A stretch of DNA of 64,000 nt from positions 96,736 through 160,735 of the forward strand of contig NZ_CALUTC010000003.1 of assembly GCF_944323605.1 (NCBI RefSeq). Reading direction: 5' to 3'. Both the position numbers and the translations under genes were made by a program. Below are positions 49,675 to 58,302 of this stretch, in pieces. The notes beneath the pieces were generated by a model. It was not told the DNA's origin, searched no databases, and was given only the letters and a program-made list of their open reading frames with translations. This DNA comes from an uncultured Campylobacter sp. (GTDB lineage Bacteria > Campylobacterota > Campylobacteria > Campylobacterales > Campylobacteraceae). Position 1 is the first letter of the stretch. Each line of letters opens with the position of its first letter.

Positions 49675-50427
49675 ATGACAGTCAATAATAATCCACAAAG
49701 TATGTCTCAAACAAATTATCTAAATGACGCTAAAAAAACTAGCGATACTGCTTTAGAACGTATAGCAGCAGTACGTGCTATAGACGGTAGGGACGGTGCA
49801 AATTTAGCAATAGCTGATTCTTTGATGTCTCAGTATAATTCTGTGGATCAAGGTATATCAAATTCCTATGATGCTATAGCAGTTTTACAGGTTGCTGACG
49901 CTAGTTTAAATCGTATAAATGAAAGTGCTGACAGACTTAGCGAACTTTCTGTTCGTTCTAATAATGCTGTATTAAGCGATAGTCAAAGAGCTATGTTAAA
50001 TACAGAAGCACAAAGGGTAATAACTTCTATTAATGATGCTTTTAATAATGCCCAATATAATGGAAAAAATGTTTTTCAATCAATGGAATTTGTGGTTGGT
50101 TCTGGAGTAGAACAAACAAATTTAAATCCTATAAACACCAGTGAATTATCCCTTGAAAATACAGATGCTATACAAAGATTTTCAGAAGATGTATCAAGGC
50201 TAAGAGCTGATATAGGTGCTGGCATAAACGCCATTTATAGCAATATGAACGCTAGTATGGAAAATAGTGTAAATTTAAAAGACGCTGAAAATAGACTTCT
50301 AAATAATGATATGGCTGTGAATGTGAATCAGCTAAACGAGGGTTTTTTAAAGCAAAATGCTGCTTCTTTTATGGTAGCTCATCAAAACAATATACTACAA
50401 ACTAAAGTTGCCTCTTTACTAAACTGA
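49675..50427 (+). CDS. flaC: Flagellin-like secreted protein FlaC
   Basis: The 250-residue product has the flagellin D0/D1 N-terminus (LERIAAVRAIDGRDGANLAI, QGISNSYDAIAVLQVADASL) and C-terminus (LRADIGAGINAIYSNM, KQNAASFMVAHQNNILQTKV) but almost no central domain. This matches Campylobacter FlaC, which is exported through the flagellar apparatus, binds host cells and modulates TLR5 signalling rather than building the filament. The RBS is AAGGGGG. It sits near the centre of the repeat-bounded segment, with a terminator after it. Confidence 0.95.
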   Translation: MTVNNNPQSMSQTNYLNDAKKTSDTALERIAAVRAIDGRDGANLAIADSLMSQYNSVDQGISNSYDAIAVLQVADASLNRINESADRLSELSVRSNNAVLSDSQRAMLNTEAQRVITSINDAFNNAQYNGKNVFQSMEFVVGSGVEQTNLNPINTSELSLENTDAIQRFSEDVSRLRADIGAGINAIYSNMNASMENSVNLKDAENRLLNNDMAVNVNQLNEGFLKQNAASFMVAHQNNILQTKVASLLN

Positions 50428-50436
50428 TGAAAGCAT

Positions 50437-50464
50437 ACAAGTATTAGAATGTTCTAATGCTTGT
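50437..50464 (+). terminator. Terminator after flaC
   Basis: A 13-bp stem with one G-T pair (ACAAGTATTAGAA with TTCTAATGCTTGT) and a 2-base loop is followed by TTTTGTTTCTATTTT. It separates the rightward flaC unit from the convergent leftward transferase unit. Confidence 0.75.
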
Positions 50465-50538
50465 TTTGTTTCTATTTTAACTCTCTATTAGTCCTGCGTA
50501 AGTTCGCTTTATAATATCTTTATATATTTAGAAAGTTT

Positions 50539-53457
50539 TTATATATACCGTCCTTTCTCCCTCTTCCACTCTTTATACACCTTACTTACTCTAAATAAAA
50601 AAGTAAAAGGATGTTTTACAAGTAAATTTCCTAGTCTATAAGTGAGGTGTTTTTTAATTTTTAAGGCTTCATTATAATCCTTGTAGGTGTATAGCGGTGG
50701 AGTCTTATGTCTTAGTAATTTTAAAATATATTCGCGTGTTTTAAATGATACAAGTTCTTTTAAAAGCTTAAAAGGACATGCAAATAAAGACTTTACATTG
50801 TTGCTTTTAAGCAGAATTGTACCAAGCCTATATGAAAGCTGATCTTTCATACGATATGTAGCACCTAGTGCTGGAGCGTACATATTTGCATTATATCTGA
50901 TAATCTTTAGATGTAAACTATGTGCTGAATCTACACCAATATAAACATCTTTTAGATAAAACTCATCTCTTTTCCCCATATTTACTAAAAAGAAATTTAT
51001 ATAAGAGGCTATGATTTGATTATCAAAAGAGACTTTAAAATCAGCAAAACTATCTAGTAAATCCTCTGCAAAATCTAACTCGTGTTTGTATATCAAGGAA
51101 AAAATTTCTTTATACAATTCTTCAAAATCATTGTTATTTTCTACAAATTCTTTATCCTCATTTATGTAAGATTTTGAAAAATGAGGTGCGCTCATTAAAA
51201 ATTCACTAAATGTGTAATTAATTATCTTCACATAGCCATTCTCATAAGCATTAAAGTTGATTTTTTTCTTAATCTCATCATCTCCACCAACATTGTAATA
51301 CAAGGGAAAAAAATTTTTATCCTTAAACATAGATTTTAGCAATTTTAAAGATGAGAAAGTAGAAGCATTACCATCAAAGATAGCTATGTTTTGAGCTTTA
51401 AAATCAAACTGTGATAGATAGTGTTTGTAAAGCTCTTTATTTTTGTTTGATATTTCTTTGATAAGATCTTTTTCATTAAGCAAGATATTGTATTTTTCTT
51501 CAGCATCAGAAATATTTTTATACAAGTCATTAAATTTTTCATTTTGCTCACAAAGAAAATGAAACAAAGAATGTATTTTTTGTTGCCTATCATTGATTTT
51601 TAACTTGCTTAAATCAGGATTTATGAGTAAGTTAAAGGCTCTACTTGCTACTATATATGAGCTGTTTATATCTTTGATATTTCTTTTTTTAAGTATAAGC
51701 TCAAAGACTTCTTTTATCATATATCCGTCTCTAGCTATGAAAAATATATCTTTTAAGCCATTTTTTATAATATTTTCAAAAACAAAATTTGATATAGCAA
51801 ATATAAATGCTCCTCCTATAAAATACCCTAAGTATTTGTAGTAATCTATATCTTCATCAAAAACAGTTTTTTTTACCAACAAAGCTAGTATTATAGAACT
51901 TGTAAGATTCGTATTTGCCTCATAAAAATCCTTTAAAAGCTTGTATTCTTCAAAAAACAAAGATGATGGCATTGGCACACATAAAGCTTTTATGCCGTAT
52001 TTGCTAGGCGTTTTATAATCAGATAATTCATTATCTCCTATGTGTAAAATTTTATCTCTATCTACATCTATTTTGTCAAATACATATTCAAAAAGACTGC
52101 CAGAACGTTTGTTAAGATTGTAAGTTGAGGAAACATAAAGCTTGTCATAGCCTTTTATATCGCATTTTTCAAGCAAAGAACTTATAAATTGTTCATCATA
52201 ATACATATCTGATATTAAAAATACTTTTTTATTTAAAGAAAGTGCATACTCAAAAAGCTCTTTCATAAATTTGTTTGCGTATATGTTTTTATACTCTAGC
52301 TCTCTTTCTTTATCTTTTAAAAAATGAAATTTTTTGGGTAAAAAATTGTATATATCATCAAAACTTGCCTGAGTTTTATTTAGCTCTTTCATAGCCTTTC
52401 TCTCAGCTATGCTTCTAGCATAAGCAAAATTTTTTGCATTGAAATTTTGCTCTAAGTGTTCAAAAAGATCGCTTGGTTTTAAATATGTTCTAAGCAACAA
52501 GGTATCAAATATATCAAATGATACTATATCAGCTTGCTTAATCTCATCTTTTATCTTAGCCCTAAGCAAGTCTTTTTTTAAAGTTAGGCTATCTGTTTTT
52601 ATTATATGACTTAAGCACACTTCTTTGCTTTTTTTACCATGCTCTATTTGTTTTTTTATAAAGGTGCTTGTGATGTATTCGCTAATCCAAGATAGCTCTC
52701 TTTTTGAGCTAGAATTAGTATTACTTAGTTTTTGTTTAAATCTATCATACAGCTTAAACATAGTGTAAAATAAAAATTCACAATACTCAAAAAATAAGTC
52801 TTTTTTCATTATGAACATATTGCAAGGAAAAAAACTACCCTGATTGCTTAAATTTAAGGCTAAATGCCTATATTTTTGTAATTTTTCATCATTTTTCATA
52901 AGTTCTATAAGAGCATAAAACTTCGTTCCACTACAAAAAGAAAATAAAAATTCAGGCACAGTTTCGTATTTTCTCTTGCTGTGTTCTTTTATCTTTAGAG
53001 CCTTTGGGCTTATGATATCGTATAAGGATATATCTATTTTATTTATATCTATAAGTTGCTTTAAGTATTCATCTATTTTCTCATACTTATAATAATAGAT
53101 AGAATTTTCAAATCTATCCGCAATGCCCTCATCAAACACAAACTGCCTTCTATAATGCATAAAACCTATATAATCAGGATTGCCTAATTTATCATAATTT
53201 TTCCAAGCCCAATAAATTCCTGTTAATTCACAAAAATATCTATTAAGATGAGAGATGTTATCTCCTGTATCATCTCCTATCATATTTTCACATAGCCATT
53301 CATAATCTTGCTTAGATAATTCTCCATCTTTAGAAGCTTGTGTAGCCAAGACTCTACCTAAGTGTATAGGAGTAAGAATTTCATCTTTAAGTAAGACTGC
53401 AGGTTTATGATAACCTACTAGAATTTTTATGGAAGGGTTTTTATTTTTTAAATTCAT
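50539..53457 (-). CDS. Large DUF4422 / HAD (COG5610-type) fusion with two tail modules
   Basis: The 972-residue protein joins a DUF4422 domain (about 1-260, with GFMHYRRQFVFDEG), a HAD phosphatase-like domain (IVSFDIFDTLLLR near 311; ILHIGDNELSDYK near 470), a COG5610-type region (DIFFIARDGYMIKEVFEL near 570) and two copies of the tail module (MKDQLSYRLGTILL near 860; YNEALKIKKHLTYRLGNLLV near 935). It ends in a basic helix (SKVYKEWKREKGRYI). It is probably a multifunctional surface-glycan enzyme; the substrates are unknown. Its first 105 residues duplicate the gene at 43588. Confidence 0.82.
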   Translation of the reverse strand: MNLKNKNPSIKILVGYHKPAVLLKDEILTPIHLGRVLATQASKDGELSKQDYEWLCENMIGDDTGDNISHLNRYFCELTGIYWAWKNYDKLGNPDYIGFMHYRRQFVFDEGIADRFENSIYYYKYEKIDEYLKQLIDINKIDISLYDIISPKALKIKEHSKRKYETVPEFLFSFCSGTKFYALIELMKNDEKLQKYRHLALNLSNQGSFFPCNMFIMKKDLFFEYCEFLFYTMFKLYDRFKQKLSNTNSSSKRELSWISEYITSTFIKKQIEHGKKSKEVCLSHIIKTDSLTLKKDLLRAKIKDEIKQADIVSFDIFDTLLLRTYLKPSDLFEHLEQNFNAKNFAYARSIAERKAMKELNKTQASFDDIYNFLPKKFHFLKDKERELEYKNIYANKFMKELFEYALSLNKKVFLISDMYYDEQFISSLLEKCDIKGYDKLYVSSTYNLNKRSGSLFEYVFDKIDVDRDKILHIGDNELSDYKTPSKYGIKALCVPMPSSLFFEEYKLLKDFYEANTNLTSSIILALLVKKTVFDEDIDYYKYLGYFIGGAFIFAISNFVFENIIKNGLKDIFFIARDGYMIKEVFELILKKRNIKDINSSYIVASRAFNLLINPDLSKLKINDRQQKIHSLFHFLCEQNEKFNDLYKNISDAEEKYNILLNEKDLIKEISNKNKELYKHYLSQFDFKAQNIAIFDGNASTFSSLKLLKSMFKDKNFFPLYYNVGGDDEIKKKINFNAYENGYVKIINYTFSEFLMSAPHFSKSYINEDKEFVENNNDFEELYKEIFSLIYKHELDFAEDLLDSFADFKVSFDNQIIASYINFFLVNMGKRDEFYLKDVYIGVDSAHSLHLKIIRYNANMYAPALGATYRMKDQLSYRLGTILLKSNNVKSLFACPFKLLKELVSFKTREYILKLLRHKTPPLYTYKDYNEALKIKKHLTYRLGNLLVKHPFTFLFRVSKVYKEWKREKGRYI

Positions 53458-53511
53458 TATTTTAAGATCCTTAAATATAAAATTTGAAAATAATTTTAAA
53501 TCTTGTAAAAC

Positions 53512-54825
53512 TCATTTGCTTTTTTCCTTTTTCCACTCTTTATAAATTTTTTTAAATCTAAATAAAAAGCTAAAAGGGTGTTTTACAAGAGTGTTTCCTA
53601 ATCTATAAGTAAGATAGTTTTTAATCTTTAAGGCGTCTTGATAATCAGAATAAGCATTTAAAGGCAAATTCTGCAAATTTGGATTTGTATCCATTAAGAG
53701 TTTATTTAAAAGCTTAGATAAAAAATGCTTAAAATACACATACAAAAGCGTAAAAGGCAAAAATATAATCTTTATTTTATTTTTATAGGCAGACAGTAAT
53801 CTCTCTCCTAGTTTGTAAGAAAGATGAGATCTTACAATCCTTGCCGCACCGCTATGAGAACTTTTGTATTCATTGTTATTTATTTTGCCATTGTATATGC
53901 TATTTAAAAGCAATAAATTTTGATACCTTTTTTCACCAAAGAAATACGCCTTGCTTTTGCAAGATATAAACATATCTTTTGAGTTTTTAAAGTCTTTTTC
54001 TAAGCCTAGCATATCGCTAAAAGATTTAGCCTCACTTCCGCCAAGTTCTATCCAAGTTTTATGATTTTCATACCACTCATCATAAGCACAGTAAAAAAGC
54101 CAAGGCTTAAATCCTAAGAAATGAATTATCTTAGCTCTATGCTTATCTTCAAACGGAAAACAGTGATAAACATCTTTAGGAAACTCATCTACTTCTATAT
54201 CAAAATCTTGAAGCATTAGATGCAAAATACCTTGTTCTGCGTATTTTATTGAAGAGGAGTATTCATTTGTTTTCTCATAAAGATACTGCCTTAATAAGTG
54301 CGGATTTTTAAGTTTATCAGTAAATATTACTAAGCCTGAAGCATAGGCTTTTGCACACATATCATAAGCTTGTATTTTAGCATTAAAAAACTCACTTATA
54401 CTATGATTTTTAGGATATGGATTTAGATCGACTGACATCGCAACACCTGTGTTTCCATACTCAAGCAAGTTTTTTATATCATCAAGTATTAAAAAATCGG
54501 AGTCAAACCACACAACCTTTTCATAAATGCTTAGATACTTAAGCATTTCATATCTTGCATAAGGCATATTTTGATAATACGAAAGCCTTATTCTATCTGC
54601 TTGATTTCTTATCTCAAAGTCATAAAGCTCAAATTTTATGTTAGAAAATATTGTTTTTAGTATAAGCTTGTCGTTATCGCTGATTTTATCATCTGTGTAT
54701 ATTATTATATCATCAAAGATATTTGGCGAGTATTTTTTTAGTCCTATTAGAACATTTGCCACAGCAAAGATATAATCATAAGTGGCTGCCATCACAAGCA
54801 ATGCTTTTTTCTTAGTATTCATCAA
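53512..54825 (-). CDS. GT8-like glycosyltransferase with two tail modules
   Basis: The 437-residue protein has a GT8-like core: ALLVMAATYDYIFAVANVLI, metal-binding DSD in KVVWFDSDFLILDDI near 110, YAEQGILHLML near 198 and HFLGFKPWLFYC near 238. Two copies of the shared module follow (RIVRSHLSYKLGERLL near 335; YQDALKIKNYLTYRLGNTLV near 397), with a basic end (YKEWKKEKSK). It overlaps the upstream GT8-DUF115 gene by 14 bases. Confidence 0.82.
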   Translation of the reverse strand: MMNTKKKALLVMAATYDYIFAVANVLIGLKKYSPNIFDDIIIYTDDKISDNDKLILKTIFSNIKFELYDFEIRNQADRIRLSYYQNMPYARYEMLKYLSIYEKVVWFDSDFLILDDIKNLLEYGNTGVAMSVDLNPYPKNHSISEFFNAKIQAYDMCAKAYASGLVIFTDKLKNPHLLRQYLYEKTNEYSSSIKYAEQGILHLMLQDFDIEVDEFPKDVYHCFPFEDKHRAKIIHFLGFKPWLFYCAYDEWYENHKTWIELGGSEAKSFSDMLGLEKDFKNSKDMFISCKSKAYFFGEKRYQNLLLLNSIYNGKINNNEYKSSHSGAARIVRSHLSYKLGERLLSAYKNKIKIIFLPFTLLYVYFKHFLSKLLNKLLMDTNPNLQNLPLNAYSDYQDALKIKNYLTYRLGNTLVKHPFSFLFRFKKIYKEWKKEKSK

Positions 54826-56356
54826 AAATTCCTTTTAAGCCCACTGGATTTATAGATAATACCTCTACATCTGGATAGTAAAATTGCACGAAATTCTTAA
54901 ATTTTTTGTAATTATTTATGATTCTTTGCGGATTTAAATCACTCTTATCATCTTTAGCATAAAAATAAGGCTCATTTGAGCAGTCGCAACCAACTAAAAA
55001 AATTCTCTTTGCTCCAGCATACAAGATGAACTGCAGGGCTGCAAATACTACATTTTCAAAGCAACCAATCCTTTCCTTGCTTAAATCAAAGGCAAATTTT
55101 GAGGGTATGCCCGTTAAAGAGGTGTCTTGGTAATATATCTTTGCCCTAGACTTCAAAGCATATTCAAGCGGTATTTTGAACTCTTTTACCGCCTCACATA
55201 TACCAAAAAATTTTTCACACTCATAAGAAAATATCTCTTCTTCAAAATTCTTAAAGGCTCTAAAATCTTGCACGAATAAATAGTCAAGTTTTATGCTATG
55301 CAAAAGACTTTTATTTACACCTACATATATAGCATTATCTATTTTTGTGTGTATCTTAGCACTAGGACCAGAAGCTAAAAGCACAAAATCCTTACCACTA
55401 TGCTTGTTTTTATAAGGTAAAAAGCTATCACTGTGAGTACTTATGATTCTATCATTATCTAAAATCTTGTAATAAATTTCATCTGCAAATCTTTCATAAA
55501 ATTTCAAATTATTTATAAAGCGGTCTGCATAAACTAAATCCTTGCTTGTATGCCAAGGCTTTATGGGACCCGTAAAATGCCATATAACAGGCTTATTTAG
55601 GGAGGCAAAATAGTCATTTGTATTCATTGGATTAAAAAAACCATACCTAGTATGGTGTAGGTTATATTTGTAGCTTAACTTTTTAATCTTATCATAAAAG
55701 CAATCATTAAACATATCCTGATCGCTTACCTTGTATTTGTCAAAATTTTCTTTTACCTTAGTTTTTATCCTATCCATATAAGTGGAATTTTTTATTTGCT
55801 TTATATTAAACAGTATCACACCAGAATTAAAATAAATATACTCATCTGGGTAGCCAAATGGAATTTTAAGCCTTTGATTAGCATCTTCTACAGCTGCAAA
55901 GCAAAAGTCCTCTAAAGTGCTTTCATAAAGAGGGCTTATATCTTCTAAAACTACTATATCAGAATCTAAAAATAAAATCCTATCTAGCTTAGGCAAAATC
56001 AAAGGTAGGGAAAATTTGTAAAAGGTTTCTATTTTAACGTGTTCTTGCAGCTTTATATCCTTAAAAATTTGCACAAAGCTCTCATCTGGTTTTATAAAAA
56101 ACACCTCGCATTGTTTAAATCTTTTTAACTTTAAAAACCTATCCTTATTTTCTTGCGATATGCTAGTTGAAAGTATATAAAAATGACAAATTTTATCACT
56201 TGATAAGTTTTTTAATATAGAACAAATAACAGCTCCTGTGTATCTTGCATATTTATTATCGCAAGCAAATGCTATATTTATTATCTTTTTTTTCTTATTT
56301 GCATCTAAATGCTCGGCATTTTTATCATTAATATGTATATGTTTATTTGGAATCAT
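54812..56356 (-). CDS. GT8 glycosyltransferase fused to DUF115-like domain
   Basis: The 514-residue protein has an N-terminal GT8 domain (about 28-290): NIAFACDNKYARYTGAVICS, DSD in RILFLDSDIVVLEDI near 124, FNSGVILFNIKQ and WHFTGPIKPWH. From about 318 it has a DUF115-like domain (FVLLASGPSAKIHTKI, YVGVNKSLLHSIKLDYLFVQ, GIPSKFAFDLSKERIGCFEN, IFLVGCDCSN). DUF115 also occurs in Maf flagellar glycosylation proteins. The fusion suggests a two-step or chain-transfer role. It lies 67 bases downstream of the cystatin-like gene. Confidence 0.8.
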   Translation of the reverse strand: MIPNKHIHINDKNAEHLDANKKKKIINIAFACDNKYARYTGAVICSILKNLSSDKICHFYILSTSISQENKDRFLKLKRFKQCEVFFIKPDESFVQIFKDIKLQEHVKIETFYKFSLPLILPKLDRILFLDSDIVVLEDISPLYESTLEDFCFAAVEDANQRLKIPFGYPDEYIYFNSGVILFNIKQIKNSTYMDRIKTKVKENFDKYKVSDQDMFNDCFYDKIKKLSYKYNLHHTRYGFFNPMNTNDYFASLNKPVIWHFTGPIKPWHTSKDLVYADRFINNLKFYERFADEIYYKILDNDRIISTHSDSFLPYKNKHSGKDFVLLASGPSAKIHTKIDNAIYVGVNKSLLHSIKLDYLFVQDFRAFKNFEEEIFSYECEKFFGICEAVKEFKIPLEYALKSRAKIYYQDTSLTGIPSKFAFDLSKERIGCFENVVFAALQFILYAGAKRIFLVGCDCSNEPYFYAKDDKSDLNPQRIINNYKKFKNFVQFYYPDVEVLSINPVGLKGIFDEY

Positions 56357-56423
56357 TTATTCTCCATATATAAAAAAATTTAGATTAAAAACACATAGCT
56401 TTTAATCTAAATTAACAATTCTT

Positions 56424-57005
56424 TTACAAATCTTCTACACTAACTATAGAATCTTCATTCATAAAGCTATTTATGATTGTGTATTTATAACCTATGCTTT
56501 GTTCTTTATCACTAAGCTTTGCTTTTGCTATAATGTGATAATTTATGCCTGTTGATATAGAGTGTGCTACATAAAGTTCTGGAGTATATTTAACTCCTAC
56601 TAAGTTAGAAAAAGCCTTATTAAAGGAATGAACTATACGATTAGCCTCTATGCAGTCTAATTTACTTATAAAAGCTTCAGAGCTTTTAGTGCAGAAAATT
56701 CCTCCTTTTAATTTATTTTCTTTTACTACATCTTTCATCTTACTTATAGAACATTCTCCTTGTAGATTCTCATAACAAATCACCAAAGAATAAGCACTTT
56801 TTGGATTTAATGCAACTGTTTTTCTTCTGCAAATGAAAGCATAATTCTTTCCCGATACTAGCTGACTTCCAAGACAAAGCATTAGTTCTAAATCAGAACC
56901 AAGAAAAGATTTAGTAGCCTTAGAAAATACAGATTTTGCATGCTCATCTATATTTGTAGGATCTTCATTATATACCCAAGCTCCAATGTGCATAGTGCTT
57001 AACAT
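56424..57005 (-). CDS. Tandem cystatin-like-fold protein, first gene of right arm
   Basis: I do not recognise this 193-residue protein as a named family. It is an internal duplication: VFSKATKSFL...CLGSQLVSGKNYAFICRRK (about 26-62) aligns with SFNKAFSNLV...VAHSISTGINYHIIAKAK (about 127-163). The repeat unit resembles the cystatin helix-strand-loop, with QLVSG (48-52) in the place of the QxVxG inhibitory loop followed by N-Y. There is no signal peptide, so it is probably cytosolic. The RBS is AAGGAG. Protease inhibition is only suggested by the motif. Confidence 0.65.
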   Translation of the reverse strand: MLSTMHIGAWVYNEDPTNIDEHAKSVFSKATKSFLGSDLELMLCLGSQLVSGKNYAFICRRKTVALNPKSAYSLVICYENLQGECSISKMKDVVKENKLKGGIFCTKSSEAFISKLDCIEANRIVHSFNKAFSNLVGVKYTPELYVAHSISTGINYHIIAKAKLSDKEQSIGYKYTIINSFMNEDSIVSVEDL

Positions 57006-57143
57006 AGTCTATCTCCTTAATATTATTTATTTTTAAAACCTAAACTCAAGGCTAAAACATTAAGCTAAGTCTTAAAGACAAATAAAATCAATAAATATAA
57101 ATGCTAATAAAGAAGCAAAATAAACAATATCCACTTCTTGTTA

Positions 57144-57219
57144 TTTTGTATTGAAAATGGCTGTTTTCAAACTTTTTTAAAAGGGATTAAGGTTGTGTTA
57201 TGGGAAAATGTGTGTATTT
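57144..57219 (+). repeat. Right 76-bp inverted repeat with dif-like site
   Basis: The same 76 bases as 43392-43467 in opposite orientation. The dif-like core is at 57151-57170 (arms TTGAAAA and TTTTCAA around TGGCTG) with the ACTTTTTTAAAA flank of the native site to its right. It lies in a 340-bp gap between the cystatin-like and UXS-like genes; apart from this repeat and candidate -10 boxes the gap holds nothing I can identify. Confidence 0.95.
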
Positions 57220-57278
57220 TAAATTGAAAATTTAATAAATTATCTATAAAACGAAGTTGGTATATACCTAATAGGATT

Positions 57279-57309
57279 TATAATTCATAAAGTTAATTTT
57301 CTGTAGAAT
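57279..57309 (+). promoter_or_regulatory. Candidate -10 boxes for the nucleotide-sugar operon
   Basis: Two -10-like hexamers precede the UXS-like gene: TATAAT at 57279-57284 and TAGAAT (preceded by TG) at 57304-57309, 61 and 36 bases before the ATG. Both lie outside the 76-bp repeat, so this operon should be unaffected by inversion of the neighbouring segment. Confidence 0.45.
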
Positions 57310-57345
57310 TGTATTTTTTGAATAAACAAAAAAGGTTTTTTAACT

Positions 57346-58302
57346 ATGAAAAATATTTTGGTAACCGGGGGCACTGGTTTTCTTGGGTCTAATCTTTGTA
57401 AAAGGCTTATAGAACAAGGACAAAGAGTTATCTGTGTTGATAACAACTACACAGGCAAGATGAAAAACATAGAAAATCTCTTAAAAAACGAAAATTTCAG
57501 CTTCATAGAACACGATATTTGTGAGCCACTAAAAATAGAAGAAAAAATAGATCAAATTTATAATTTTGCCTGCCCTGCCTCTCCACCTGCTTATCAAGGC
57601 AAACACGCTATAAAAACAACAAAAACAAGCGTTTATGGCGCTATTAATATGCTAGAACTTGCCAAAGAAAAAAAAGCCACCATCTTACAAGCTTCCACAT
57701 CTGAAATTTATGGCGATCCTTTAGAACACCCTCAAAACGAAGGCTATAGAGGAAATGTAAATCCCATAGGAATTCGTGCTTGTTATGATGAGGGAAAAAG
57801 ATGTGCTGAAAGCTTATTTTTTGACTATCACAGGAATGAAAATGTGGATATAAAGGTTATAAGAATTTTTAACACCTACGGGGAAAATATGGACCCAAAT
57901 GATGGTAGAGTTGTAAGCAATTTCATATGTCAAGCCTTAAGCGGAAAAGATATTACCATATATGGCGATGGCTCACAGACTCGTTCATTTTGCTATGTAG
58001 ATGATCTAATAGATATAATAATAATGGTAATGAATTCTGATAAAGACTTTACAGGTCCTATAAATACGGGCAATCCCGGTGAATTTAGCATAAAAGAACT
58101 AGCTCAAAAAGTTATAGAAAAAACGGGGTCAAAATCAAAAATAATCTACAAAGATTTACCGCTTGATGATCCTACTCAAAGACGACCTGATATAAGTTTG
58201 GCAAAGTCAAAATTTGGTTGGGAGCCAAAAATAAATCTTGATGAGGGTTTAGATAAGAGTATAGAGTATTTTAAAAAAGTTATTAAAGAATTCAAAGGGT
58301 AG
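57346..58302 (+). CDS. UDP-glucuronate decarboxylase-like (UDP-xylose synthase)
   Basis: The 318-residue extended SDR has NAD-binding [11 protein letters not shown] near 7, [14 protein letters not shown] near 77, Ser/Thr in [16 protein letters not shown] near 121 and the catalytic Y-x3-K in [19 protein letters not shown] near 144. The form CYDEGKR is characteristic of UXS-type decarboxylases rather than dTDP-glucose dehydratases. With ugd immediately downstream it would convert UDP-glucuronate to UDP-xylose. A 4,6-dehydratase or epimerase cannot be excluded. Confidence 0.8.
   Translation: MKNILVTGGTGFLGSNLCKRLIEQGQRVICVDNNYTGKMKNIENLLKNENFSFIEHDICEPLKIEEKIDQIYNFACPASPPAYQGKHAIKTTKTSVYGAINMLELAKEKKATILQASTSEIYGDPLEHPQNEGYRGNVNPIGIRACYDEGKRCAESLFFDYHRNENVDIKVIRIFNTYGENMDPNDGRVVSNFICQALSGKDITIYGDGSQTRSFCYVDDLIDIIIMVMNSDKDFTGPINTGNPGEFSIKELAQKVIEKTGSKSKIIYKDLPLDDPTQRRPDISLAKSKFGWEPKINLDEGLDKSIEYFKKVIKEFKG

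Larger units (their letters stand above)
43392..57219. mobile_element. 13.8-kb segment bounded by inverted Xer-site repeats
   Basis: Two perfect 76-bp inverted repeats (43392-43467 and 57144-57219) enclose 13,676 bp. Inside, genes from 43588 to 50427 run rightwards and those from 53457-57005 down to 50539 run leftwards, meeting near 50.5 kb. Each repeat holds a dif-like site at its inner end. Cargo is mostly glycosyltransferase genes, but flaC, a DUF4149 gene and a YgjP-type gene, common Campylobacter genes, are also enclosed. That favours an invertible chromosomal segment or a partly acquired module over a simple island. Movement has not been shown. Confidence 0.65.
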
